From Rhodanobacteraceae bacterium (GTDB taxonomy: Bacteria > Pseudomonadota > Gammaproteobacteria > Xanthomonadales > Rhodanobacteraceae): a stretch of 13,187 bases of DNA. The DNA lies in contig JAICHS010000043.1 in the NCBI GenBank assembly GCA_025924775.1, forward strand, positions 1 through 13,187, written 5' to 3'. Below, piece by piece: positions 1-5,558 of the stretch (positions within the stretch are counted from its first letter, which is position 1; each line of letters begins with the position of its first letter). The translations under genes and the position numbers were made by a program. A model generated the notes under the pieces. The model was given only the letters and a program-made list of their open reading frames with translations. It was not told where the DNA came from and made no database searches.

Positions 1-12
1 GCATGGCTGCGT

Positions 13-53
13 GTTCGATCGATATCCATCGGCGCACGCGCCGACCCTCGAAC
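13..53. repeat. Nested inverted repeat near the left edge
   Basis: An outer pair GTTCGA (13-18) / TCGAAC (48-53) encloses a perfect inner pair CGGCGC (30-35) / GCGCCG (38-43) with a two-base centre. No T-run follows on either strand, so it is not an obvious intrinsic terminator. It lies in the 125 bases beyond the comM stop codon, where I see no gene. The neighbouring gene is outside the window, so its role is unknown. Confidence 0.4.
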
Positions 54-104
54 AACGCACGGGTCCCTGTATCGCGAAACGAACGGATCATTCGAGCACC
101 ATCG

Positions 105-136
105 TAACGTTATGCGTTAGTAACGTCAAACGTTAG
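105..136. repeat. Tandem 16-bp hairpin repeat across the comM stop codon
   Basis: Two adjacent 16-bp units (105-120 and 121-136) share TAACGT at the left and CGTTAG at the right and differ only in the central four bases (TATG versus CAAA). Each unit is itself an inverted repeat; the second has a 6-bp stem (121-126 / 130-135). The second unit contains the last codons and the TGA of comM (126-128 on the minus strand), so it encodes the end of the unusual C-terminal tail Asn-Thr-Asn-Val. Confidence 0.6.
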
Positions 137-1634
137 TATTGATTCGCCGATACTGCACCGCTTCGGCGAGGTGCTCGCGTGCGATGCGCTCGCTGCCGGC
201 GAGGTCGGCGATGGTGCGCGCGACGCGCAGCACCCGGTGATACGCGCGCGCGGACAATGACAGTTTTTCCAACGCGCGTTCCAGCAACGTGCGTTCGGCG
301 TCGCCCAGTACGCAGTCGCGTTCGATTTCGCGTACGGCGAGCGTGGCGTTGGGCTTGCCTGCGCGGCGCATCGCAAGGCCGCGCGCCGCGACGACGCGTG
401 CGCGGACGGTGGCGGAATTCTCATCGTGTGCACCGCGTTGCGCGTTGAGTTCCGCCAGCGGCAAGCGCGGCACGTTGCTCAGGATGTCGATGCGGTCAAG
501 CAGCGGCCCGGAGATGCGGCTGCGATAGCGCGCGATCGCGTCGGGCGTGCAGTGGCAACGGCCATCTGCGTCGCCGGCGTAGCCGCATGGACACGGATTC
601 ATCGCGGCGACCAGCTGGAAGCGCGCGGGAAACTCGGCGTGGCGCGCGGCGCGTGAGATGGTGATGCGGCCGGATTCCATGGGTTCGCGCAGCACTTCCA
701 GCACGCGGCGGTCGAACTCTGGCAGTTCGTCCAGGAACAGCACGCCGTTGTGGGCCAACGAAATTTCGCCCGGGCGCGGATGCGAGCCGCCGCCGACCAG
801 CGCGACGCCGGATGCGGTGTGGTGCGGCGCGCGGTACGGGCGTTGCCGCCAGCGCCCGACTTCGAAGGCATCGTTGGCGACCGAGCGCACCGTGCAGGCT
901 TCGATGGCCTCGCTGTCGGTCATTGGCGGCAGGATGCCGGGCAGGCGCTGGGCCAGCATGGACTTGCCGGTGCCGGGCGGCCCGATCATCAACAGGTGGT
1001 GGCCGCCGGCCGCGGCGATTTCCAGCGCGCGGCGTGCCTGCAACTGCCCGCGCACGTCGGCAAGATCCGGAACCGCGTCGCCACTGTCGGTGGGCGGGCC
1101 GGTTTCCGGCGCAGGCAGCGTTTCGATTCCGCGCAGGTGCGCGCACACGTCGGCCAGCGTGTGCGCGACGCGCACCTCCACGTCGCCCAGCAACGCGGCT
1201 TCCTGCGCATTGCCGGAAGGCACGATCACGCAACGCTTGCCGTGGCGGGCGCGCAGCAGCGCGGGCAACACCCCCGGCACCGGGCGCAACTCCCCCGAGA
1301 GTGCGAGCTCACCCAGGAATTCGCAGCCCTGCAACGCGTCGCGCGGTATCTGGCCACCCGCGGCAAGGATGCCCAGCGCAATCGCGAGGTCGAAGCGGCC
1401 GCCATCCTTGGGCAACTCGGCCGGTGCAAGATTGACCGTGACGCGCCGGGCCGGATACTCGAACTGGGTGTTCTGGATGGCGACCCGCACGCGGTCGCGC
1501 GCCTCGCGTACCGCGGCTTCCGGCAGGCCGACGATGGACGTGCCGGGCAGGCCGCCGGAAAGGTGCACTTCCACCGTGACCAGCGGCGCGGCGACGCCTT
1601 CGGAAGCGCGCGTGAGTGCAACGGCGAGGCTCAT
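126..1634 (-). CDS. comM: ComM/YifB-family Mg-chelatase-like AAA+ ATPase
   Basis: A 502-residue member of the YifB/ComM family. In naturally transformable bacteria ComM is a hexameric helicase that drives branch migration of incoming single-stranded DNA during recombination. Visible parts in order: an N-terminal ChlI/Lon-protease-like domain (about 20-165), the Mg-chelatase AAA+ core with Walker A GPPGTGKS at 218-225 and Walker B VLFLDELPEF at 298-307, a cysteine cluster (C348, C350, C360, C362) as seen in family members, an RISGPLLDRID stretch at 373-383, and the C-terminal Mg_chelatase_C helices (about 405-495). I start at 1634 rather than at the upstream in-frame Met (1730), because GGGAGGTG lies eight bases before 1634 and the protein then begins MSLAVALTRA, as the family does. 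It reads in the same direction as ubiK, 171 bases downstream of it. Family assignment is secure; a role in transformation here is inferred. Confidence 0.95.
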   Translation of the reverse strand: MSLAVALTRASEGVAAPLVTVEVHLSGGLPGTSIVGLPEAAVREARDRVRVAIQNTQFEYPARRVTVNLAPAELPKDGGRFDLAIALGILAAGGQIPRDALQGCEFLGELALSGELRPVPGVLPALLRARHGKRCVIVPSGNAQEAALLGDVEVRVAHTLADVCAHLRGIETLPAPETGPPTDSGDAVPDLADVRGQLQARRALEIAAAGGHHLLMIGPPGTGKSMLAQRLPGILPPMTDSEAIEACTVRSVANDAFEVGRWRQRPYRAPHHTASGVALVGGGSHPRPGEISLAHNGVLFLDELPEFDRRVLEVLREPMESGRITISRAARHAEFPARFQLVAAMNPCPCGYAGDADGRCHCTPDAIARYRSRISGPLLDRIDILSNVPRLPLAELNAQRGAHDENSATVRARVVAARGLAMRRAGKPNATLAVREIERDCVLGDAERTLLERALEKLSLSARAYHRVLRVARTIADLAGSERIAREHLAEAVQYRRINTNV

Positions 1635-1660
1635 GTCGCTTTCACCTCCCCAATGCGCGG

Positions 1661-1767
1661 CTTTCTCAAGAGTCAGGCCACGGATGGCCGCGGTGGTGCG
1701 CCCCGATGCGCGAAGCGAGAGAGTTGGCAATGCTGCGCCGGGATGGCGGCGATCATGGATGACCGCA
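1661..1767 (-). repeat. Two-hairpin composite repeat, copy A (ubiK-comM gap)
   Basis: Read on the minus strand, this starts with a hairpin around GCGGTCATCCATGATCGC (1766-1749) and ends with GGCCATCCGTGGCC (1689-1676) followed by TGACTCTTGAGAAAG. The same two hairpins, in the same order and 73 rather than 76 bases apart, occur at 2668-2770 on the plus strand. The left blocks match at 20 of 21 positions and the right blocks at 26 of 29. Copy A begins about 40 bases past the ubiK stop and ends about 10 bases before the comM Shine-Dalgarno. It may act as a 3'-end or attenuation structure; it has no coding capacity that I can see. Confidence 0.7.
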
Positions 1768-1805
1768 AGAACATTCCGGCGTCATCGACCCCGGCCGGCT
1801 GGATT

Positions 1806-2054
1806 TCAGGCCTTCCGCGCCGCTTCCAGATCGGTCACGCGCTTTTCCAGCTGCGTGACCTGCTCACGGGCCCGTTCAAGCACGGCCCGCTGCGCGTCGA
1901 ATTCCTCGCGCGTGACAAGGTCGAGGCGGCGCAATCCATGCGCCAGCACATCCCTAAAATTGGCTTCCATGTCATCCCGCGCCTGCGCCAGTCCCGGAGG
2001 AACCAGGGTAGCCAGCCGATGCGCGAGTTGGTCTATGGTGTGCACGTCAATCAT
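1806..2054 (-). CDS. ubiK: UbiK/YqiC-family ubiquinone biosynthesis accessory factor
   Basis: An 82-residue protein of the BMFP (YqiC) family, the usual size. In Escherichia coli and Salmonella UbiK assists aerobic ubiquinone synthesis, binding UbiJ in the Ubi protein complex. Visible are a short N-terminal helix with a PPGL turn near residues 19-22, the family stretch around NFRDVL with LDLVTREEFD at about 44-53, and a C-terminal heptad-patterned coiled coil (about 54-80) expected to mediate oligomerisation. The start at 2054 is preceded by GAGG seven bases away. It lies upstream of comM in the same direction and is divergent from the PII gene. A PII-ubiK-comM neighbourhood is also known in Pseudomonas, as I recall it, which supports the assignment. 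The gene is intact. Confidence 0.9.
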   Translation of the reverse strand: MIDVHTIDQLAHRLATLVPPGLAQARDDMEANFRDVLAHGLRRLDLVTREEFDAQRAVLERAREQVTQLEKRVTDLEAARKA

Positions 2055-2126
2055 GTCGTAGCCTCGATGCGTCCACAGGTTACGCAGCCGGGATTGGCAC
2101 GAAAAGCGGCGGACGTCGCGTTTTGG

Positions 2127-2144
2127 TGTAGGAATTTTCCTACA
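2127..2144. promoter_or_regulatory. Perfect 18-bp palindrome, candidate operator
   Basis: TGTAGGAA and TTCCTACA face each other across a TT centre, a perfect 8+8 dyad in the divergent ubiK/PII control region. It is 73 bases upstream of the ubiK start and 183 upstream of the PII start. A symmetric dyad with a short centre and no T-run suits a homodimeric regulator better than a terminator. I do not recognise the regulator. It matches neither the Clp/CRP pattern (TGTGA-N6-TCACA) nor a LexA box. Confidence 0.5.
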
Positions 2145-2161
2145 AAGGGGGGTGGTGATCC

Positions 2162-2266
2162 ATGCTTATTCGTTTTTGCGATCGTCCCTGGTCGCGGCAT
2201 GACCGATGTCCTGGGGGTCCCGGCCGTTACGGAGTGCGCAGCACCAGAGCGGGCCTCCTGCCCTGA
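2162..2266 (+). CDS. Possible 34-residue small ORF upstream of the PII gene
   Basis: An ATG at 2162 is preceded by a purine-rich run (AAAGGGGGGTGGTG, 2144-2157) at good Shine-Dalgarno distance, and the frame stays open for 34 residues to TGA at 2264-2266. The peptide is rich in Arg, Gly and Pro and matches no family I know. It lies 61 bases before the PII start, so it could be a leader peptide or simply chance within a structured region. Call it tentative. Confidence 0.2.
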   Translation: MLIRFCDRPWSRHDRCPGGPGRYGVRSTRAGLLP

Positions 2267-2289
2267 CTTCAACAACAGCTGCTTCGGGT

Positions 2290-2313
2290 GGAGCACGTTT
2301 GAGTCCGCGCTCC
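2290..2313 (+). other. Hairpin just upstream of the PII start
   Basis: GGAGC (2290-2294) and GCTCC (2309-2313) can pair across a 14-base loop. A smaller hairpin, GGGC (2251-2254) / GCCC (2260-2263), presents CTCCT in its loop, and GTGC/GCAC lies at about 2235-2245. Together these make 2230-2313 potentially structured. If transcription starts at the PII ATG, as its spacing suggests, these structures would lie in upstream DNA or in a separate transcript. Confidence 0.3.
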
Positions 2314-2315
2314 GG

Positions 2316-2321
2316 TAATAT
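2316..2321 (+). promoter_or_regulatory. Candidate -10 for leaderless PII transcription
   Basis: TAATAT sits exactly six bases before the ATG at 2328, so the expected start of transcription would be the A of the start codon itself. No Shine-Dalgarno sequence is visible before this ATG, which fits a leaderless mRNA. I could not find a convincing -35 at 16-18 bp, so this rests on the -10 and its spacing only. Confidence 0.35.
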
Positions 2322-2327
2322 CCAGCC

Positions 2328-2666
2328 ATGAAACTGATCACCGCCATCATCAAGCCGTTCAAGCTAGACGACGTGCGCGAGGCTTTGTCGGAGGTCGGTG
2401 TCAACGGCATCACCGTCACCGAGGTGAAAGGCTTCGGCCGCCAGAAGGGCCACACCGAACTTTATCGCGGCGCCGAGTACGTGGTGGACTTCCTGCCCAA
2501 GGTGAAACTCGAGATCGCGCTGCCGGACAACCTGGTCGAGCGCGCGGTGGAAGCCATCAGCCATGCGGCGCGTACCGGCAAGATCGGTGACGGCAAGATC
2601 TTCATCTCGACGCTGGACCAGGTGATCCGCATCCGCACCGGGGAGCTCGACGCCGACGCGCTGTGA
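2328..2666 (+). CDS. glnB: PII nitrogen regulatory protein (GlnB/GlnK type)
   Basis: A 112-residue PII protein of normal length that senses ATP/ADP and 2-oxoglutarate and, in proteobacteria, is uridylylated by GlnD to control glutamine synthetase adenylylation, NtrB and AmtB. Visible are the T-loop with KGHTELYRGAEY, in which Tyr51 is the uridylylation site, the B-loop TGKIGDGKIF (83-92), and the C-terminal IRIRTGE nucleotide-binding stretch (100-106). Residues near the N-terminus (MKLITAIIKPFKLDDVREAL) are closer to GlnK than to Escherichia coli GlnB, as I recall them. The symbol is therefore a choice: glnK is equally possible. No amtB follows; a hairpin comes three bases after the stop and the next gene, mutM, is convergent. 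The ATG has no Shine-Dalgarno but has a -10-like TAATAT six bases upstream. Confidence 0.93.
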   Translation: MKLITAIIKPFKLDDVREALSEVGVNGITVTEVKGFGRQKGHTELYRGAEYVVDFLPKVKLEIALPDNLVERAVEAISHAARTGKIGDGKIFISTLDQVIRIRTGELDADAL

Positions 2667-2668
2667 GT

Positions 2669-2693
2669 GCGGTCATCCATGACCGCCGTTTCT
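2669..2693 (+). terminator. Hairpin at the 3' end of the PII gene
   Basis: A 7-8 bp perfect stem, three bases after the PII stop codon, followed by a weak T-rich stretch (CGTTTCT). It is the first hairpin of repeat copy B. The poor T-tract makes its strength as an intrinsic terminator doubtful. A second hairpin at 2743-2756, followed by TGACTTTT, is the better terminator candidate. Confidence 0.45.
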
Positions 2694-2742
2694 ACGAAGC
2701 GGTTCTGGTTGGACGGGGCTGAAAAGCTTGCGGCACCAGAAC

Positions 2743-2766
2743 GGCCATCCGTGGCCTGACTTTTCG
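2743..2766 (+). terminator. Second PII-gene terminator candidate
   Basis: GGCCA-TCCG-TGGCC forms a 5-bp GC-rich stem with a four-base loop, followed after three bases by a TTTT-containing tract (2761-2764). It is the closing hairpin of repeat copy B. It lies between the convergent PII and mutM genes, so it could end PII transcripts before they enter mutM antisense. Confidence 0.45.
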
Positions 2767-2823
2767 AAAGGGCGTGCGCTTATCCCGATCGCCGGTGCTC
2801 TGGGCGCGATTCGGTATCGCGAG

Positions 2824-3636
2824 TCAATGCTGGCAGCGCGGGCACCAGTAGCTCATGCGCTGGCCTATCACGGCGGCACGGATGGGCGTGCCGCAAACCT
2901 TGCACGGTTGGCCCGCGCGGCCGTACACCATCAATTCCTGCTCGAAGTATCCGGGCGCGCCATCGGGGGCGATGAAGTCCCGCAATGTGGTGCCGCCGCG
3001 GGTGATCGCATAAGCCAATATGCGCCGGATTTCCATGGCGATGCGCGCGTAGCGCACGCGCGACACCGCGCCCGCCGCGCGCTTGGGGTGCACGCCCGCT
3101 GCGAACAGCGCTTCGCTGGCGTAGATGTTGCCGACGCCCACCACCACCGACTGGTCCATCAGGAAACTTTTCACCGCCGCGCTGCGCCCGCGCGATAGGT
3201 GCCACAGCCAGTCGCCGTCGAAGGCCTCACCCAATGGTTCGGGGCCCAGTTGCTGCAGCAGCGGGTGTACCTCGCCGGGCGGCTGCCACAGCAGGCAGCC
3301 GAATCGGCGCGGATCGTTGAAGCGCAGAGCCTTGCCGGAATCCAGCACGAAGTCGTAATGGTCGTGCTTGCGCAGCGGGAAGTCGGGCGTGACGATGCGC
3401 AGCGATCCCGACATGCCGAGGTGCAGCAATGCGCTGCCGGCTTCCGTGTGCAGCAGCAGATACTTGGCGCGGCGCTCGATGGCGTCGATGCGCCGGCCGG
3501 GCAGCCGCGTCGAGATCACGCGCGGAATTGGCCAGCGCAGGGTCTTGCGGCGCAGCACCACCCGTTCCACCACGCGTCCGGTCACGAATGGGGCGATGCC
3601 GCGTTTGGTCGTTTCGACTTCGGGGAGTTCGGGCAT
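2824..3636 (-). CDS. mutM: Formamidopyrimidine-DNA glycosylase (Fpg/MutM)
   Basis: A bifunctional base-excision repair enzyme that removes 8-oxoguanine and formamidopyrimidines and cleaves the abasic site. The start is fixed at 3636 because the catalytic Pro must follow the initiator Met: the protein then begins MPELPEVET, with Pro and Glu as the active-site pair. The longer frame from 3681 would bury them. Length is 270 residues, normal for the family. Also visible are the conserved Lys58 in RRAKYLLLH, the HLGMSG loop (72-77), NDPRRFG (108-114), the helix-two-turn-helix with VVVGVGNIYASEAL (164-177), and a C-terminal zinc finger with C245, C248, C265 and C268. It is convergent with the PII gene. 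No strong Shine-Dalgarno is seen. TGGACA and TCCATT with a 17-bp gap form a weak promoter candidate upstream. Confidence 0.97.
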   Translation of the reverse strand: MPELPEVETTKRGIAPFVTGRVVERVVLRRKTLRWPIPRVISTRLPGRRIDAIERRAKYLLLHTEAGSALLHLGMSGSLRIVTPDFPLRKHDHYDFVLDSGKALRFNDPRRFGCLLWQPPGEVHPLLQQLGPEPLGEAFDGDWLWHLSRGRSAAVKSFLMDQSVVVGVGNIYASEALFAAGVHPKRAAGAVSRVRYARIAMEIRRILAYAITRGGTTLRDFIAPDGAPGYFEQELMVYGRAGQPCKVCGTPIRAAVIGQRMSYWCPRCQH

Positions 3637-3684
3637 GGGTGTCGCGAATCCAATGGAACGGCATTCCAGGCGAATGTCCAACCG

Positions 3685-3729
3685 TCGTCATTCCGGGTTC
3701 GACCTTGCGGGTCGAACCCGGAATGACGA
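3685..3729. repeat. Perfect 20-bp-stem palindrome (dispersed-repeat type)
   Basis: Arms 3685-3704 and 3710-3729 are perfectly complementary over 20 bp around a five-base centre TTGCG. It lies between the mutM start and the DUF4340 stop, 15 bases past that stop on the minus strand. The outer sequence CCCGGAATGACGA resembles short palindromic repeats common in genomes of this group (from memory). The palindrome at 11113-11144 has a related end, CCGGGATGACG. It probably separates the ABC operon from mutM as an mRNA 3'-end stabiliser; no T-run supports intrinsic termination. Confidence 0.8.
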
Positions 3730-3744
3730 ATCTTTTGCGAGGGG

Positions 3745-4233
3745 TTATTGGGTGGCGCCCTTCGTCAACATCACTTCCGGCGAGTATTGCCGTGGTACCA
3801 ACGCGACCTTGTTGCCCACCCGCACGTAGCGCAGGTCGTCGATGGCGGTGAGGCCGCCGTATTCGAGACGCGTGCCGTTCAACGCCAGCGTGGCCGACGG
3901 AGGGTCCAACCCAAGCTTGGCGGGGTCGACGTCAGCGGTAGTCAGCCAGCGCGTCACCGGCGTGGCGGCCAGTTTGGCCAGGCGTTGCACGCGCGCATCG
4001 TCGGCGTGCGCTGCGGAGGGCTGGGTGCGCCACCAACCCCCGTGGCGCAGCTCGAACGCCTGCGGCGCGACCGGCGGGAGGTCGAGTTCGATGCGCGTCA
4101 CCGCAGCCGGGTCGAGCGGTGTAAGCGCGGGCGGGTCGCGCAGGTACTCGCGCCGTCCCACCCACAGCACCGCCGCGACCAACACCACGGCGACGAGCGC
4201 GAGGATGCCTAAAGTGCGGTTGGTGTGGCTCAT
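3745..4233 (-). CDS. DUF4340-like membrane-anchored protein of a Gld-type ABC operon
   Basis: A 162-residue protein with one N-terminal transmembrane segment (about 8-25, hydrophobic ALVAVVLVAAVLWV) and a mainly beta-patterned soluble domain. The WWRTQP motif (about 67-72) and the later LGLDPPSATLALNG (about 107-120) resemble DUF4340 proteins, which commonly follow GldG-like genes. It is shorter than many DUF4340 proteins, as I recall them. The start ATG overlaps the TGA of the upstream gldG-like gene (ATGA), and no separate Shine-Dalgarno is seen, so translation is probably coupled. It is the last gene of the four-gene operon. The soluble part is expected outside the cytoplasmic membrane. 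Function unknown. Confidence 0.75.
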   Translation of the reverse strand: MSHTNRTLGILALVAVVLVAAVLWVGRREYLRDPPALTPLDPAAVTRIELDLPPVAPQAFELRHGGWWRTQPSAAHADDARVQRLAKLAATPVTRWLTTADVDPAKLGLDPPSATLALNGTRLEYGGLTAIDDLRYVRVGNKVALVPRQYSPEVMLTKGATQ

Positions 4234-5558
4234 CGCCGGCGGCGTCGGCGGCTGATCGCAAGGCCGATCAGGATGAGCACGATCGGCAAGGCGACCAGGT
4301 AACCGAAGGTCAGCGCGCCCAGTTGCGTGCGGGTGGGCTTCAGCACGGTGTCGGGCGCCGCCTGCGGCACGCTGGCCAGTGCATCGTCGCCCAGCAGCCA
4401 GTCGAACAGTCGCTCGCCCAGCGCCAGATTGCCGGCGTCGCCGATGTAGGCGTTGGACAGGAACCCGCCGCCGCCAACGACGACCACGCGTTGCTGGTTG
4501 CGCGCGGGTGAGGGCGACAGCCGGGTCAGCGCGTAACCGAAGGTGAGCGGGCCTTTCAGCTCACTCGAGTTCGGGTCGAACGCGGGCTGTGCGCCGGTTA
4601 CCGGCGTGGTCTGGTCCCAGCTGCGCGCACTCGATTGCAGGAGCGGCTGTGCGCGCCACTGCGGGTCCGCGACTTCCGCCAGCGCCGCCACGCGGGGGAA
4701 TACCGCATTGATGTCGAACCCGTCCGTGATCGCCTGCGGCGGATAATGCGTCGCCACCAGCATGCGCGCATCGCCGGTGGTCGCGGCGCTTTGCGCGTCG
4801 TACAGCTGGCCGGGCAGGCGTTTGATGCCGAGCGCCTGCGCCAGCGGTGCCAGGCCCAGGTCGTCACTGCCGGGTTCGGTGAGCCATAGCAGGTTGCCGC
4901 CGTCGGCGACGTAATCGCGCAGCTTTTGCACCGAAGTTGGCAGCAGCGCGGCCTGTGGGCTGGCCAGCACCACCAGGTGGGCGTTGCGCGGCACTTCCGC
5001 CGCCTCGGCCACGTTCAGCGGCAATGCGCGCACGCCGCGCGCCGCAAGGCGTTGCACGAAAACGCCGAGATCCGCCGCGGCCTTGCCGCCAGCGTCACGC
5101 TCGCCGTCGCCCGTGATGAAGGCCACCAGCTGGGTGCCGCCGCGGGCCAACCTTGCCAACGCGTCGGAAAAATCCCGTTCGTTGAGTTGCGCGACGTGCT
5201 GCGTGTGGCCGTGCCAGGCCAGCACCAGTTCGCCATCGGCGGTGATGTCGGCATCCTGCGTGGCGACGGGGTCGGCATCGGGATCGACGAACTTCACGTG
5301 GATGTCGTGCTTGAAGCGCTGGTAACGATCCACCAACAGGCGGGTCTTGGCGCGCACGTCGCCCGGTCGCGCGTAAGCGGTGATTTCCAGCGGCCCCTTG
5401 AGTTGCCGCAGCAGCGATTGGCTTTGCGGCGTGATGCTGGCGCGCGCGTCCGCACTCCAGTCGGTGGTGAAACCGAAGCGCGTGGATAACGCCGCCACGC
5501 ATACCGCGATCACCACACACAGCAGCGTGTACAGCCAGGCTCGCCACGCGCCGCGCAT
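4230..5558 (-). CDS. GldG-like ABC transporter auxiliary protein
   Basis: A 442-residue protein with a transmembrane segment near each end (about 9-27 and 413-434) and a large domain between them, the architecture of GldG/ABC_transp_aux proteins. Features include an N-terminal THX-like stretch, a Rossmann-like region with LVAFITGDGERDAGG (about 141-155), LVVLASPQ (196-203) and DGGNLLWLTEPG (about 219-230), and a C-terminal Arg-rich tail SRRRRRR. I chose 5558 as the start because the hydrophobic N-terminus follows at once, GGGAG lies eight bases upstream, and the ATG shares its A with the permease stop codon (TGATG). The longer frame reads back through the permease gene out of frame. The domain should lie in the periplasm, working with the ABC permease; substrate unknown. 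Confidence 0.82.
   Translation of the reverse strand: MRGAWRAWLYTLLCVVIAVCVAALSTRFGFTTDWSADARASITPQSQSLLRQLKGPLEITAYARPGDVRAKTRLLVDRYQRFKHDIHVKFVDPDADPVATQDADITADGELVLAWHGHTQHVAQLNERDFSDALARLARGGTQLVAFITGDGERDAGGKAAADLGVFVQRLAARGVRALPLNVAEAAEVPRNAHLVVLASPQAALLPTSVQKLRDYVADGGNLLWLTEPGSDDLGLAPLAQALGIKRLPGQLYDAQSAATTGDARMLVATHYPPQAITDGFDINAVFPRVAALAEVADPQWRAQPLLQSSARSWDQTTPVTGAQPAFDPNSSELKGPLTFGYALTRLSPSPARNQQRVVVVGGGGFLSNAYIGDAGNLALGERLFDWLLGDDALASVPQAAPDTVLKPTRTQLGALTFGYLVALPIVLILIGLAISRRRRRR

Larger units (their letters stand above)
2668..2770 (+). repeat. Two-hairpin composite repeat, copy B (3' of PII gene)
   Basis: This is the plus-strand counterpart of the element at 1661-1767. It opens with a hairpin GCGGTCAT (2669-2676) / ATGACCGC (2679-2686) and closes with GGCCA (2743-2747) / TGGCC (2752-2756) followed by TGACTTTTCG. 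Between them an extra inverted repeat, GTTCTGGT (2702-2709) / ACCAGAAC (2735-2742), is found only in this copy. It starts one base past the PII stop codon. Each copy follows the gene read in its own direction. Confidence 0.7.

Noticed and set aside
1635..1730. Longer N-terminus for ComM
   Set aside because: The Met at 1634 has a near-perfect Shine-Dalgarno and gives the normal family N-terminus. The extra 32 residues are encoded by repeat copy A and flanking intergenic DNA.
2096..2116. A sigma-54 promoter (TGGCAC...GC) upstream of the PII gene
   Set aside because: TGGCACG is present, but no GC dinucleotide lies at the required spacing: the intervals between GG and the nearest GC are 8 and 11 bases, not 10, and no TTGC element follows.
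658..2318. Long plus-strand open frames opposite comM and ubiK
   Set aside because: They are antisense shadows produced by high-GC codon bias. They run across the ubiK and comM genes and their start signals, and the encoded sequences are Arg/Ala/Gly-rich without family motifs.
3637..3681. Longer N-terminus for MutM
   Set aside because: The catalytic proline must be residue 2, so translation has to begin at 3636.
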